Source: Corynebacterium freiburgense (lineage in GTDB: Bacteria; Actinomycetota; Actinomycetes; Mycobacteriales; Mycobacteriaceae). From it: 64,000 nt of DNA. The position numbers were made by a program, and so were the translations under genes. Below are positions 1-8,538 of this stretch, one piece after another; the first letter of the stretch is position 1, and every line of letters begins with the position of its first letter. Below the pieces are notes generated by a model that saw only the letters and a program-made list of their open reading frames with translations, ran no database searches and had not been told where the DNA came from. The stretch is taken from NCBI RefSeq assembly GCF_030408815.1, contig NZ_CP047355.1, forward strand, positions 558,001 to 622,000, given 5' to 3'.

Positions 1-545
1 GCTGTGACTTCTGCAGCCTGAGCGTCCAGTTGTTTGGTAGCTTCACCGAGCTTTGCTTGGGCTGCGTTTACTTCGTTTTCCGCCTGGACAATTGCTTGTT
101 TTGCGGCTTCAATGCTTTCCGGTTTGGCGGTTTCTGTGGCTTTAGCAACTGTATCTTTGGCCTTGCCAAGCTGCTCGGTAGCACGTGCGAGCGCAGCTTC
201 AACTGATTCTGAAGCTTTAGCGCTTTCTAGGGATTTCGTTAATTCCTCTAGTTCAATTTGGAGCTTGTCAGCTTCGCTTTGTTGCGCTCCAGCGTCCTTT
301 ATTTTTTGTTCAAGACTCGCTATTTCCTTCTGCTTTTGCGCGATCTTTTCCTGTATATCCGCAAGCTTGTCAGGTGTTTGAGTCTCTGCGTTAGCAACCT
401 TTGTGATCGCTGTATCAATAGCAGATTCGGCAGAGGTGAGGTGCTGAATTGGGGAAGGGTCAGCATATGCTGGTGCGGTTCCCGAGAGGACAATAGAGGT
501 TGCGACCATACCGGCAATTGCGGTCAGACGGCTACGCTGAAACAA
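1..545 (-). CDS. Secreted coiled-coil protein, 5' part only
   Basis: The reading frame runs off the left edge of the window, so about 181 N-terminal residues are visible. I chose the TTG start at 545-543 because AAGGGA lies 9 bases upstream and it opens a good Sec signal peptide: basic residues QRSR, a hydrophobic stretch, then APAYA before Asp. From about residue 40 the sequence is a long Ala/Glu/Lys/Gln-rich heptad coiled coil with almost no aromatic residues. Corynebacterial secreted proteins with this layout often carry a C-terminal NlpC/P60 hydrolase domain, but that part is outside the window, so function is unassigned. The frame opposite to it is also open but has the composition of a shadow. 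Confidence 0.75.
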   Translation of the reverse strand, partial: MFQRSRLTAIAGMVATSIVLSGTAPAYADPSPIQHLTSAESAIDTAITKVANAETQTPDKLADIQEKIAQKQKEIASLEQKIKDAGAQQSEADKLQIELEELTKSLESAKASESVEAALARATEQLGKAKDTVAKATETAKPESIEAAKQAIVQAENEVNAAQAKLGEATKQLDAQAAEVT

Positions 546-841
546 TCTTATAAATCCCTTCTCATAGGTTTGCCTCAGGTTTTACTTCTGACAGCTTAAT
601 GTATTTCTTGCGCGTTTCAATTATTTATCGGTTTGAGATCTGCGATATCAAAAGTTCATCACCCGAATGGGTGAGGGTACTAAAACTGCAGTACAAGCGC
701 GGTTTTTAAGGCTGAGGCAGATTATTGCGGGATTGCCTATTGAAGGGATTTCTGGCTATAGGTCCGTAATATGGATAAGCATTTTGCTTAAGAAATGGCT
801 GAGTGGAATTAATGCAATATTTGAAGCATGTTTTAACGCGA
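546..841. other. Intergenic region upstream of the coiled-coil gene
   Basis: About 300 bases with no convincing gene. It holds the promoter side of the leftward secreted protein gene and a small hairpin, CACCC-GAAT-GGGTG, at about 661-674. Nothing else recognisable was seen. Confidence 0.4.
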
Positions 842-1198
842 TTACTGCTGTAAAAATCCCGTGACCCAACGTGCTACGGTTTCCTCACCAGCGGCCACCG
901 CGTCTGCCACGGTTTTCTGTGGCAGTACTGGATCATTTGGCAAAACACGCGCGGGGTCGCCGATCGGTGTCACTCGAATTTTCCCGTCGTATACCGCCAA
1001 CGCGAGCATTTCCACATTGGTTTGCTCACACACAGCCCAACTAAATATGCTTTCCGACGCCCATCCGGCTTGGGCTTGCATAATAAGGTCGTCGGGGTTG
1101 TCAGTAATATGCTGCAGGGCTGGTCGGTCGTCGATGCGATTGTCGTTGTGGAGCGGCCGTAAGTAGAAACGGCCGCCATTGAGTTCCATTGCTTCCAT
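842..1198 (-). CDS. Conserved hypothetical protein (118 aa)
   Basis: A 118-residue cytosolic-looking protein with no signal peptide or membrane segment. The N-terminus (RFYLRPLHNDNRIDDRPAL) faintly recalls the first strand and helix of GNAT acetyltransferases, but no acetyl-CoA loop follows, so I do not assign that function. It lies directly downstream of the accBC terminator in the same direction. Start could be either of two in-frame ATGs nine bases apart. Confidence 0.6.
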   Translation of the reverse strand: MEAMELNGGRFYLRPLHNDNRIDDRPALQHITDNPDDLIMQAQAGWASESIFSWAVCEQTNVEMLALAVYDGKIRVTPIGDPARVLPNDPVLPQKTVADAVAAGEETVARWVTGFLQQ

Positions 1199-1261
1199 AC
1201 GAGTGGATTGTAATGGAATTGAAGCTCGTTCAAGTCGTGTGGCCTTATGCGTGTATGGAAA

Positions 1262-1283
1262 AGGCCCGGATTTCTCCGGGCCT
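1262..1283 (-). terminator. Rho-independent terminator of accBC
   Basis: Perfect 9-bp stem AGGCCCGGA / TCCGGGCCT with a 4-base loop. Read on the minus strand it is followed by a short T run, and it lies 23 bases past the accBC stop. Confidence 0.85.
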
Positions 1284-1305
1284 AGTAAAACTTCCTACAA
1301 GGAGG

Positions 1306-3084
1306 CTACTTCAGTTCCATAAGGACAGCACCCTTGCTGACACCTTCGCCAGCAGCACATGCAAGACCGGTTACCACACCAGACTTATGAGCCTTTACCG
1401 GGTTCTCCATCTTCATGGCCTCGAGAACGACTACCGTCTCGCCTTCTTCGACCTCTTGGCCTTCCTCAACATTGACCTTAATCACGGTACCTTGCATCGG
1501 GGCTGCCACAGCATCACCTGAAACAGCCTTCTTTCCGGCACCGCCACGGCGCTTCTTAGCCTTCTTCTTAGCGGCACCATTGCCGCCACCAAGTGCTAGG
1601 TCACCAGGCAGAGCCACCTCTACACGACGCCCATCAATCTCAACGACAACCTTTTGTGCAGGTGTTGCTTCCTCGGCCTCTTCACCCTCTTCCGGATCAA
1701 CATAGGCAGGAATCGGGTTATCCCACTCTTCCTCAATCCACTTGGTGTAAACATCAAACTTGGTGCCATCACCGATGTATGCAGGATTGTCAACGATATG
1801 ACGATGGAATGGAATGACTGTTGGCATGCCTTCGACAACATACTCATCGAGTGCGCGGCGGGCACGCTGCAAAGCTTCATCGCGAGTTTCTCCGTACACG
1901 ATGAGCTTCGCAAGCATTGAGTCGAACTGTCCGCCAATGACAGAACCTTCAACAATGCCGGAGTCCATGCGGATACCTGGGCCAGCAGGCTCAACATACT
2001 TGGTGATCTTGCCGGGAGCTGGCATAAAGTTTGTGCCTGCATCCTCGCCATTGATACGGAACTCAATTGCGTGACCACGAGGAGTTGGGTCTTCCTTGAT
2101 ATGGAGCTCGCGGCCTTCCGCAATGCGGAACTGTTCACGAACTAGATCTAGACCGGTGGTTGCCTCGGTTACAGGGTGCTCTACCTGCAGACGAGTGTTT
2201 ACTTCGAGGAAGGAAATTAAACCATCGGAACCGACCAAGTATTCGACGGTGCCAGCGCCATAGTAATGAGCTTCTTTGCAGATTGCTTTAGCGGACTCAT
2301 GTAGGCGAGTGCGCTGCTCGTCGGTAAGGAATGGTGCTGGCGCCTCTTCGACGAGCTTCTGGAAACGACGTTGCAGGGAGCAGTCGCGGGTACCAGCAAC
2401 AACAACATTGCCGTGCTGGTCTGCAAGAACCTGACACTCAACGTGACGAGCCTTATCAAGATAGCGCTCCACAAAGCATTCGCCTCGACCGAAAGCAGCT
2501 AGTGCTTCACGAGTAGCGGACTCGTAAAGATCCTTAACTTCTTCCATTTTGTAGGCAACCTTCATGCCACGACCACCGCCACCAAAGGCGGCCTTAATAG
2601 CAATCGGAAGACCATGTTCCTGGGCAAAAGCAACAACCTCGTCAGCGTCTTTGACTGGTTCCTTGGTGCCAGGTGCCATAGGGGCATTGGCTTTCAATGC
2701 AATATGACGAGCGGTCACCTTATCGCCAAGATCACGAATGGATTGCGGCGATGGGCCAATCCAAATCAGTCCAGCATTAATAACAGCCTCAGCGAAGTCG
2801 CCATTTTCAGACAAGAAGCCGTAACCAGGGTGAATTGCGTCCGCACCGGACTTCTTCGCGGCGTCGAGAATCTTGTCAAACACAAGGTACGACTCGGCAG
2901 AGTTCTGCCCGCCTAAGGCGAATGCTTCATCGGCCATTGAAACGAAAGGTGCATCAGCATCTGGTTCTGCGTAGACAGCAACACTGGCAATGCCAGCATC
3001 ACGAGCTGCGCGAATAACCCGAATGGCGATTTCGCCGCGGTTGGCGACAAGTACCTTAGTGATTTTCTTGGTCTCGACTGTCAC
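1306..3084 (-). CDS. accBC: Acyl-CoA carboxylase biotin carboxylase/BCCP subunit
   Basis: Alpha subunit of the actinobacterial acyl-CoA carboxylases. It carboxylates its own biotin with ATP and bicarbonate and hands CO2 to a DtsR-type beta subunit, giving malonyl-CoA or mycolate precursors. An N-terminal biotin carboxylase domain ([13 protein letters not shown] near the start) is followed by ATP-grasp with [10 protein letters not shown] and then [15 protein letters not shown] Lys/Ala/Gly-rich linker leads to the BCCP domain with the biotinyl lysine in EAMKMEN, at about residue 558. Length 592 aa matches corynebacterial AccBC. The GTG start at 3084 is preferred over an upstream extension because AGGAGGGG lies 5 bases before it and it matches the known N-terminus. 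Its partners lie at 18.3-21.9 kb. Confidence 0.96.
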   Translation of the reverse strand: MTVETKKITKVLVANRGEIAIRVIRAARDAGIASVAVYAEPDADAPFVSMADEAFALGGQNSAESYLVFDKILDAAKKSGADAIHPGYGFLSENGDFAEAVINAGLIWIGPSPQSIRDLGDKVTARHIALKANAPMAPGTKEPVKDADEVVAFAQEHGLPIAIKAAFGGGGRGMKVAYKMEEVKDLYESATREALAAFGRGECFVERYLDKARHVECQVLADQHGNVVVAGTRDCSLQRRFQKLVEEAPAPFLTDEQRTRLHESAKAICKEAHYYGAGTVEYLVGSDGLISFLEVNTRLQVEHPVTEATTGLDLVREQFRIAEGRELHIKEDPTPRGHAIEFRINGEDAGTNFMPAPGKITKYVEPAGPGIRMDSGIVEGSVIGGQFDSMLAKLIVYGETRDEALQRARRALDEYVVEGMPTVIPFHRHIVDNPAYIGDGTKFDVYTKWIEEEWDNPIPAYVDPEEGEEAEEATPAQKVVVEIDGRRVEVALPGDLALGGGNGAAKKKAKKRRGGAGKKAVSGDAVAAPMQGTVIKVNVEEGQEVEEGETVVVLEAMKMENPVKAHKSGVVTGLACAAGEGVSKGAVLMELK

Positions 3085-3308
3085 GAGAACCCCTCCTGAA
3101 GAATTGCACCGCGACGCGACGCGCCGCCTTTTGAAAAACGAGTGTGCCACTCCTCACATGGGGGGTGAGGAGCAGTAAGACACCACTCATTCTTACACAC
3201 AAACTTGTGAAACCAAGGCGGTATTGCAGCGAAAATGCACGCTAGGGGGTAGCCTGATTCCCCTGGAATGGGGTAAGAGTCGCCACTACCTGCGTGCCTG
3301 AATAATGT

Positions 3309-4196
3309 TTAATTGCTTGGAATTTCTCCGGGGGTGGGGCCAATGGCGATCGGCATACGTATCATATTCCCCCATTCGACCCAAGAGCCATCATAATTGC
3401 GTACACCTTTCCGGCCCAAAAGGTACTTCAGAACAAACCATGTATGGGCACTGCGATCGCCAACTCGGCAGTAGACAATAACATCATCTGGAACCTCTGC
3501 GTAAATATCTTCTAGCTCTGCCAATGAGCGGAATCGGGAATTCGGGTGTACGGCAAGATTCCAAGGGATGTGTGTAGCAGTTGGAATATGGCCGCCACGC
3601 ATTACCCCTTCTTCGGGGTAGCCTTCCATATTGAAACGCTCACCGGTGTACTCCTCTAACGTCCGAACATCCAGTAGCGGAGTGGTACCGATATTTTCCT
3701 TAACCTCAGCTGCGAATGCGCGTAGCGGGACGTCGTTACGCTCAATGACTGGGTAGTCCGTGCGTGGGTACTCCGGAACCACAAATGAGGTGTCGCGTTC
3801 CTCTGCCATCCATGCGTCGCGGCCACCATTAAGAAGCCGGACATCTTCGTGTCCGAAAAGCTCAAAAACCCATAAGGTGAAAGACGCCCACCAGTTCGAC
3901 TTGTCCCCGTATATAACCACTGTATCGTCGCGCGATATTCCCTTAGATCTCATTAGCTCTGCAAACGCTTCGCCTGAAATGTAATCGCGTGTAACCGGAT
4001 TATTGAGGTCCTTACGCCAATCAATTCGAACGGCGCCAGGGATATGGCCTATGTCATAAAGTAGTGTATCTTCATCAGATTCAACTACTCGTAGACCAGG
4101 TGTGCCAAGGCGGGCACTCAGCCAAGAAGCAGAAACCAAACGCTCAGGATGTGCATACTCGGCGAACTGGGGATTTGGGTCGAATGGTGCAGTCAT
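3309..4196 (-). CDS. cysA: Thiosulfate sulfurtransferase, CysA/rhodanese type
   Basis: Two tandem rhodanese domains in 295 residues. The N-terminal one is catalytically inactive; the C-terminal one carries the active-site loop CRVGDRS with the persulfide cysteine, followed by [12 protein letters not shown]. It transfers sulfane sulfur from thiosulfate to cyanide or thiol acceptors in the cytosol. The CRxGxRS loop is typical of actinobacterial CysA/ThtR proteins, and its place beside accBC is conserved in corynebacteria. A GGAAGTTTT-type ribosome site precedes the ATG. Confidence 0.93.
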   Translation of the reverse strand: MTAPFDPNPQFAEYAHPERLVSASWLSARLGTPGLRVVESDEDTLLYDIGHIPGAVRIDWRKDLNNPVTRDYISGEAFAELMRSKGISRDDTVVIYGDKSNWWASFTLWVFELFGHEDVRLLNGGRDAWMAEERDTSFVVPEYPRTDYPVIERNDVPLRAFAAEVKENIGTTPLLDVRTLEEYTGERFNMEGYPEEGVMRGGHIPTATHIPWNLAVHPNSRFRSLAELEDIYAEVPDDVIVYCRVGDRSAHTWFVLKYLLGRKGVRNYDGSWVEWGNMIRMPIAIGPTPGEIPSN

Positions 4197-4230
4197 AAAA
4201 CTTCCTTTCTAGGATCATGCCTATTCCAGC

Positions 4231-4367
4231 TTATGCATAAGGCCATAATGAAGCGCGTGCTTTAGTGTGGCGTCGGTTACGTCCTCAGCGGTGATGTGGC
4301 CTGATGTCTTATTCTGTCGATGGATATTGAATCCCCACCCAAAGGAGAGTTTATGCATAAGGCCATA
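4231..4367 (+). repeat. 17-bp direct repeat duplicating the start of the next gene
   Basis: TTATGCATAAGGCCATA occurs at 4231-4247 and again at 4351-4367, exactly 120 bases apart. The second copy contains the start codon and first codons (M-H-K-A-I) of the following gene. The first copy opens an 11-codon frame that stops at once and has no ribosome site. Confidence 0.8.
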
Positions 4368-5414
4368 GTCGTTTTTGAAGTTGAAGGCGGCAGCGACAAG
4401 CAATTCAACGGTCACCGCAAAGACACCATGCCAATTGTCGACGCCATTAAAGCTAAAGGCTGGCACGCGGAAGTGGTGTACTACCGCCCTGAGTGGTCCG
4501 ATGCTTTGTTCGAGTACATCTCGAAGAATTTTGACGCATACATCTCCCGCGTAAACCCTGGCAATATCCCAGGTGGAGAAAAAGGCTACTTTGAGCTACT
4601 TACCCGCCTGTCCGATGAAGCCGGTCTGGTAGGCATGTCTCGCCCAGACGAAATGATGTCCTATGGGGCAAAGGATGCGTTGGTTAAGCTTGCCGATACC
4701 GAACTTGTTCCATCTGACACCTACGCGTACTACGACGTAGAAACCTTCCACAAGACCTTCCCAACATCCCTCTCCTATGGTGAACGCGTTCTTAAGCAAA
4801 ACCGCGGCTCCACAGGTGAGGGCATTTGGCGTGTTCAACTGGAAGACAAAGAGCTTGCAGCTTCTGTGGAGCCCGGCACGGAATTGCCGCTGGACACCAA
4901 ATTGCGCTGCACCGAAGCCGTGGACAACCACACCGAAATTCGTGAACTCGGTGAATTCATGGACTTCTGTGACCAATACATCATTGGCGACAACGGCATG
5001 CTCGTAGACATGCGTTTTATGCCACGCATTGTCGAAGGCGAAATCCGCATTCTGCTCGTAGGACCACACCCAGTATTCGTAGTGCATAAGAAGCCGGCCG
5101 AAGGTGGAGACAATTTCTCCGCAACCCTCTTCTCTGGCGCAAAGTACACCTACGATTCCCCTGAGAAGTGGCAAGAACTCGTAGATATGTTTGCCGAAGT
5201 CCGCCCAGTGATCGCAGAAAAACTCGGCGGCGACAATATTCCTTTGATCTGGACCGCCGACTTTATGCTTGATGACGCTGAAGATGGCGGCGACACCTAC
5301 GTCCTTGGAGAAATCAACTGCTCCTGCGTTGGATTTACGTCCGAACTTGACATGGGTATTCAAGAAATGGTCGCTGACGAAGCAATCTCCCGGGTGGAAA
5401 AGAAGCACGCCTAA
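4353..5414 (+). CDS. Cj0069-family ATP-grasp-like protein
   Basis: A 353-residue soluble protein resembling the Cj0069 family, which has an ATP-grasp-like fold. Visible features are the segment VLKQNRGSTGEGIWRV (nucleotide/phosphate-loop-like), RFMPRIVEGEIRILLVG, and the C-terminal LGEINCSCVG, placed where ATP-grasp enzymes put their metal-binding Glu/Asn pair. The substrate is unknown. The start at 4353 is set by AAAGGAG seven bases upstream. An upstream in-frame ATG at 4320 lacks such a site. A strong terminator follows the gene. Confidence 0.75.
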   Translation: MHKAIVVFEVEGGSDKQFNGHRKDTMPIVDAIKAKGWHAEVVYYRPEWSDALFEYISKNFDAYISRVNPGNIPGGEKGYFELLTRLSDEAGLVGMSRPDEMMSYGAKDALVKLADTELVPSDTYAYYDVETFHKTFPTSLSYGERVLKQNRGSTGEGIWRVQLEDKELAASVEPGTELPLDTKLRCTEAVDNHTEIRELGEFMDFCDQYIIGDNGMLVDMRFMPRIVEGEIRILLVGPHPVFVVHKKPAEGGDNFSATLFSGAKYTYDSPEKWQELVDMFAEVRPVIAEKLGGDNIPLIWTADFMLDDAEDGGDTYVLGEINCSCVGFTSELDMGIQEMVADEAISRVEKKHA

Positions 5415-5421
5415 CAACACA

Positions 5422-5466
5422 AACTCCCCATAAGTCGGGCTAAGGCCCGCTTAGTGGGGAGTTTTC
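5422..5466 (+). terminator. Terminator after the Cj0069-like gene
   Basis: An outer stem AACTCCCC / GGGGAGTT encloses an inner hairpin (CGGGC..GCCCG), followed by TTCTT. It lies 8 bases after the stop codon. Confidence 0.85.
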
Positions 5467-5499
5467 TTGTGTGGAACTGGAGTAATGTTTTTTGGGGCG

Positions 5500-5895
5500 G
5501 GGGTGTGTGGTTTCTGGCCGGTCTTTTGGGGCGCTGGTTGGTCTTTTCGGGTGCTGGCTGGTCCTTCTTGGGCGCTGGTTGGGCGTGTTGTCACAGATTC
5601 CATTTTTTCGGCTGTTTTTATGGAATCTGCGACACGATAGGTAGGGAACCTGTCACGAATTCCATTTTTTTCACTGTTTTAATGGAATCTGCGACAAACC
5701 CCAGGTCAACGATTGTGCACAACATGGGTTGCTGTCGCAAATTCCATTTTTTCAGGCGATTTTATGGAATCTGCGACAGTAGAGATGAAAACATCGCTAG
5801 TTTGATAGGGTAGACCTATCAAATTGCGGGTAAAGCGGCTCGAAGGCTCGGGAAACCAGCCGCCCCACCCCAAAAAACTCGGGAAAAGCAGCCTG
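5500..5895. repeat. Palindrome-rich non-coding element, copy 1
   Basis: Three long palindromes share the arms TGTCRCARATTCCAT / ATGGAATCTGYGACA, at 5589-5634, 5651-5696 and 5733-5778. A fourth hairpin, TTTGATAGG-N5-CCTATCAAA, is at 5801-5823. GT/GC-rich stretches with repeated CTGGTT motifs flank the set on both sides. The same series in reverse orientation lies at about 27060-27545. The element sits between convergent genes, has no credible coding frame and no transposase. Its function is unknown. Confidence 0.85.
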
Positions 5896-6122
5896 CTAAC
5901 GCCGAAAATCAGGCAGATCTGACACACCCACCCCCCGAAATCAGGCAGATTTCACATCACCCACAACCCACCACCGCATTTCCCCAGCTCACACCCTCAA
6001 ACCAGGAGTCCACAACATAAATCTGCCTTTCTGCGCTGTCCTGGGTACTCCACACTCTCCAAACTCTCCCCAGTTTTTATTTCTTCCCACAAGATCAGTA
6101 TCAAATATCGCCGGAGGTTGGG
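5896..6122. other. Intergenic region right of the repeat element
   Basis: AT/CA-rich sequence with a short repeated AATCAGGCAGAT motif at about 5907 and 5940. No gene recognised. Confidence 0.3.
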
Positions 6123-6779
6123 TTATGTCCATTGGAGTGGGTAATACAGGTTGACGTTGTGCAGGTTGATTCGCGATGTTGAAGTGCCGTCCCATTGGGT
6201 TGTTATGCCGTGGTTATTAAGTATTGGGATAACGGTGCTGGCAATGATCTCTAGAAGCTCCGCTTCGGTTGTATCGCCGATGGGGCCATAGCTTAAGCCA
6301 CCATCCCCATATTCAAACATGCTCTCGGTGTCTTGCTGGTGGAAGAAAATGTAGGCTTTCCAGTTTCCGTATTGGGGGACTTCGCTTAGGATTTCGTCGT
6401 GTCCGGTGCTATTGCAGCAGGTGAAGTTTTCTTTTGCAAGGATGTTATGTTGGCTTAGCTCCGCAAAGGCGCGTGTGATCGCGTTTTCGGGGGCGTCGTT
6501 AAAGGTTTGTTGTTGGGCGAGCCTGGCATTGAATAAGTATTCGGTGATAGCTTCGGCGTCGTGGGTCGATATTGGTGGTAATTCGCGTCGTTCAGCGTCC
6601 TCGCTAAAAAAGGGGAATTCGCTAATGTAGTCGACGAATTCTTCGAAGTAGGGCTCACCACCGGCAAGGATTTTTGTCCAGAGAATGTCGAGCAGCTCTT
6701 GTTGTTGTTCTTTTCCGACACCTTCTGGGAGGTATTGGGCTGGAATAGCGAGGCCTGTGGGCTGGGCGTTATAGTTCAT
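6123..6779 (-). CDS. Conserved hypothetical protein, DUF6891-like
   Basis: A 218-residue soluble acidic protein. The segment ILAKENFTCCNSTGHDEI, with a Cys pair and nearby His, and the later FFHQQDTESMFEYGDGGLSYG match what I recall of the DUF6891 family, of unknown function. No signal peptide or membrane helix. It reads leftward towards the repeat element and stands as a single gene. Confidence 0.6.
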   Translation of the reverse strand: MNYNAQPTGLAIPAQYLPEGVGKEQQQELLDILWTKILAGGEPYFEEFVDYISEFPFFSEDAERRELPPISTHDAEAITEYLFNARLAQQQTFNDAPENAITRAFAELSQHNILAKENFTCCNSTGHDEILSEVPQYGNWKAYIFFHQQDTESMFEYGDGGLSYGPIGDTTEAELLEIIASTVIPILNNHGITTQWDGTSTSRINLHNVNLYYPLQWT

Positions 6780-6879
6780 TGTAGTTCAGGGACTATCCGA
6801 ATCTGAGTTCAAGAGGGATCAATAGGGCCAGGGGAATGAATATGGCCGAAATAGGGTTTAAAAAGTGCAACCTGCAACA

Positions 6880-7251
6880 CTATGTATCGAGCAAGTGGGA
6901 TACGCAGCTGGGGTCACAGTCGGAGAGGAGTGCTCGGCAGCGGTCGTATTCGTGAGTTTCGTCGATATCGCGGGCGGCGAGTGCGAGTTGTGCAATGGCG
7001 CGTAGGACACCTTGGTTTGGTTCGTGGGACCAGGGGACTGGACCGAAGCCTTTCCAGCCATTGGCTCGTAGGGCATCGAGTCCTCGGTGGTAGCCGGTGC
7101 GGGCGAATGCATAGCGTATTAGAGGGTCTTCGCAGGTTTCGGCAAGGATTGCCCAGGCAAGAGGGCTTTCGGGGTGGCTTCGGGCGTCGGTATGTGTAAG
7201 GGTGTCTGGGAGTTTGACGGGTGGTGGGGCGAGGTAGTCTTTCATGTTCAT
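6880..7251 (-). CDS. DUF3151 family protein
   Basis: A 123-residue protein with the actinobacterial DUF3151 pattern: a short N-terminal PPPVKLP, then SPLAWAILAE, AYAFARTGYHRGLD-like (here YAFARTGYHRGLD) and LRANGWKGFGPVPW. The family is conserved in corynebacteria and mycobacteria with no known function. Its start overlaps the stop of the upstream cyclophilin gene by 4 bases, so the two are probably co-transcribed. Confidence 0.8.
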   Translation of the reverse strand: MNMKDYLAPPPVKLPDTLTHTDARSHPESPLAWAILAETCEDPLIRYAFARTGYHRGLDALRANGWKGFGPVPWSHEPNQGVLRAIAQLALAARDIDETHEYDRCRALLSDCDPSCVSHLLDT

Positions 7252-7886
7252 AGTGAGGCCTTATCGATGCGGACTTCTTCGGCAGGTGCGGCATCACGGG
7301 CGCCATCTGCTGCGCCTTTTTGTGCGATTGCTTGGAGGACCGGCAAGCTTTGGTCAGAGACGCGGCCGAGGATTGTGTAGTTGGGTGGTAATGGGGAGTC
7401 TTGATAGTTCAAGAAGAACTGTGAACCATTGGTATCTGGTCCAGCATTTGCCATTGCAATAACGCCAGCGCGGTAGAGGCCTTGTTCGCCGGTGTCAACG
7501 GGGTATTCATCTTTAAAGGTAAAGCCGGGGCCGCCGGAACCTGTGGCAGTGGGATCGCCGCACTGGAGTACGTAAATATTTTGGGTAGTAATGCGATGGC
7601 ATAAGGTGTTGTCATAAAAACCAGATTTGGCCAGGTGTTCGATTGCTCCGACACCGCAGGGAGCTTTTGAACCATCTAAATTCATTTCAATTTCGCCTTG
7701 ATTTGTGGCCAGTTTTACAGTGACCATTCCATCATTTGGCCCAGGTGGTAGCGAAACTTCCCTGGCCGCGGTGCCAGATTCCGTAAAGCCGCAGGTATTG
7801 TCCTGCGGTTGTGTGGGGGTAGAGGTTTCGGTTGAACAGGCTGTGAGTATCAGCGCGGTAGCTGCAAGGTAGGGCAAATACTTCAT
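7248..7886 (-). CDS. Lipoprotein peptidyl-prolyl cis-trans isomerase (cyclophilin type)
   Basis: The start at 7886 gives a lipoprotein signal with the lipobox ALILTAC. Mature residues carry a cyclophilin domain: GEIEMNLDGSKAPCGV, FYDNTLCHRIT (usually FHRV), VLQCGDPTATGSGGPGF, and AMANAGPDTNGSQFFLNY. It would catalyse proline isomerisation on exported proteins at the outer face of the membrane. The Phe-His-Arg catalytic motif is changed to Cys-His-Arg; the Arg is kept. It lies between maf and the DUF3151 gene in one leftward run. Confidence 0.88.
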   Translation of the reverse strand: MKYLPYLAATALILTACSTETSTPTQPQDNTCGFTESGTAAREVSLPPGPNDGMVTVKLATNQGEIEMNLDGSKAPCGVGAIEHLAKSGFYDNTLCHRITTQNIYVLQCGDPTATGSGGPGFTFKDEYPVDTGEQGLYRAGVIAMANAGPDTNGSQFFLNYQDSPLPPNYTILGRVSDQSLPVLQAIAQKGAADGARDAAPAEEVRIDKASL

Positions 7887-7896
7887 GGGTGTTATG

Positions 7897-8496
7897 TTAA
7901 TGGATCCAAAAATCTGAAACGTTGTACCCAAATCGGTAGAGGCTTTTGCGAAGCAACGGCAAGCTTAATCCCAGCACATTTGAAGGGTCGCCTTCGATCC
8001 GGTCAATAAACCAGCCGCCCAGTGCTTCCAGGGTAAAAGCCCCCGCGCATTGCAAGGGTTCGCCGGTGTGCGCGTATGCCTCGATATCTGCGTCGCTGAC
8101 CTGGGCAAATGTAATGCTTGTCCACGCCGCCTCTACTACCCGTTGGATATTGCCCGGCGCTACAATGCAGTGCCCGGTAATTAATGCCCCGGTCTTGCCG
8201 CGCTGATGTTTCCAACGGGCGATGGTAGTTTCTACGGTAAGTGGTTTACCTTGTAATTGGCCGTCAAGTAGGAGCATGGAATCACAGCCGATAACTATGT
8301 CGTTGGGGTACTCGCGCTGGATATGCTCTGCTTTGGCAACGCTGAGTGCCATGACTTGTTCCTGGGCGGGGGCGTCGGCAAGTTTGGTGAGGAGCTGCTC
8401 TTCATCGATGTTTGCTGGGTGCATTACGGGTTCCACGCCAGCCGCACGCAAAATGGCCAACCGGGATGCCGAGCCTGAGGCAAGCACAATCTTCAT
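7897..8496 (-). CDS. maf: Maf-like nucleoside triphosphate pyrophosphatase
   Basis: A 199-residue protein of the Maf/HAM1-like family that hydrolyses non-canonical or pyrimidine NTPs to NMP. It begins KIVLASGSASRLAILRAAGV (the SxSxxR phosphate loop), has VIGCDSMLLLDGQLQGKP with the catalytic Asp, and ends with EGDPSNVLGLSLPLL. It is 10 bases upstream of the cyclophilin gene. The position close to dtsR genes agrees with other corynebacteria. Confidence 0.93.
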   Translation of the reverse strand: MKIVLASGSASRLAILRAAGVEPVMHPANIDEEQLLTKLADAPAQEQVMALSVAKAEHIQREYPNDIVIGCDSMLLLDGQLQGKPLTVETTIARWKHQRGKTGALITGHCIVAPGNIQRVVEAAWTSITFAQVSDADIEAYAHTGEPLQCAGAFTLEALGGWFIDRIEGDPSNVLGLSLPLLRKSLYRFGYNVSDFWIH

Positions 8497-8538
8497 GTCT
8501 CACACACTACTGTTTCGCTTCTCGACGCCGCCCACAGC

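Noticed and set aside
34..599. Rightward open frames at the left edge
   Set aside because: They are opposite-strand shadows of the secreted coiled-coil gene, whose Ala/Glu-rich codons keep the other strand open.
4596..5420. Long leftward frame opposite the Cj0069-like gene
   Set aside because: 274 codons long, but the rightward frame has a ribosome site, family match and terminator; the reverse is a shadow.
5581..5778. CRISPR-like repeat
   Set aside because: The units are self-palindromic, only three, with unequal spacing (62 and 82 bases) and similar central sequence; no cas genes.
5454..5927. Open frames within the palindrome element, copy 1
   Set aside because: The frames cross long palindromes, have extreme composition, and copy 2 does not preserve them as proteins.
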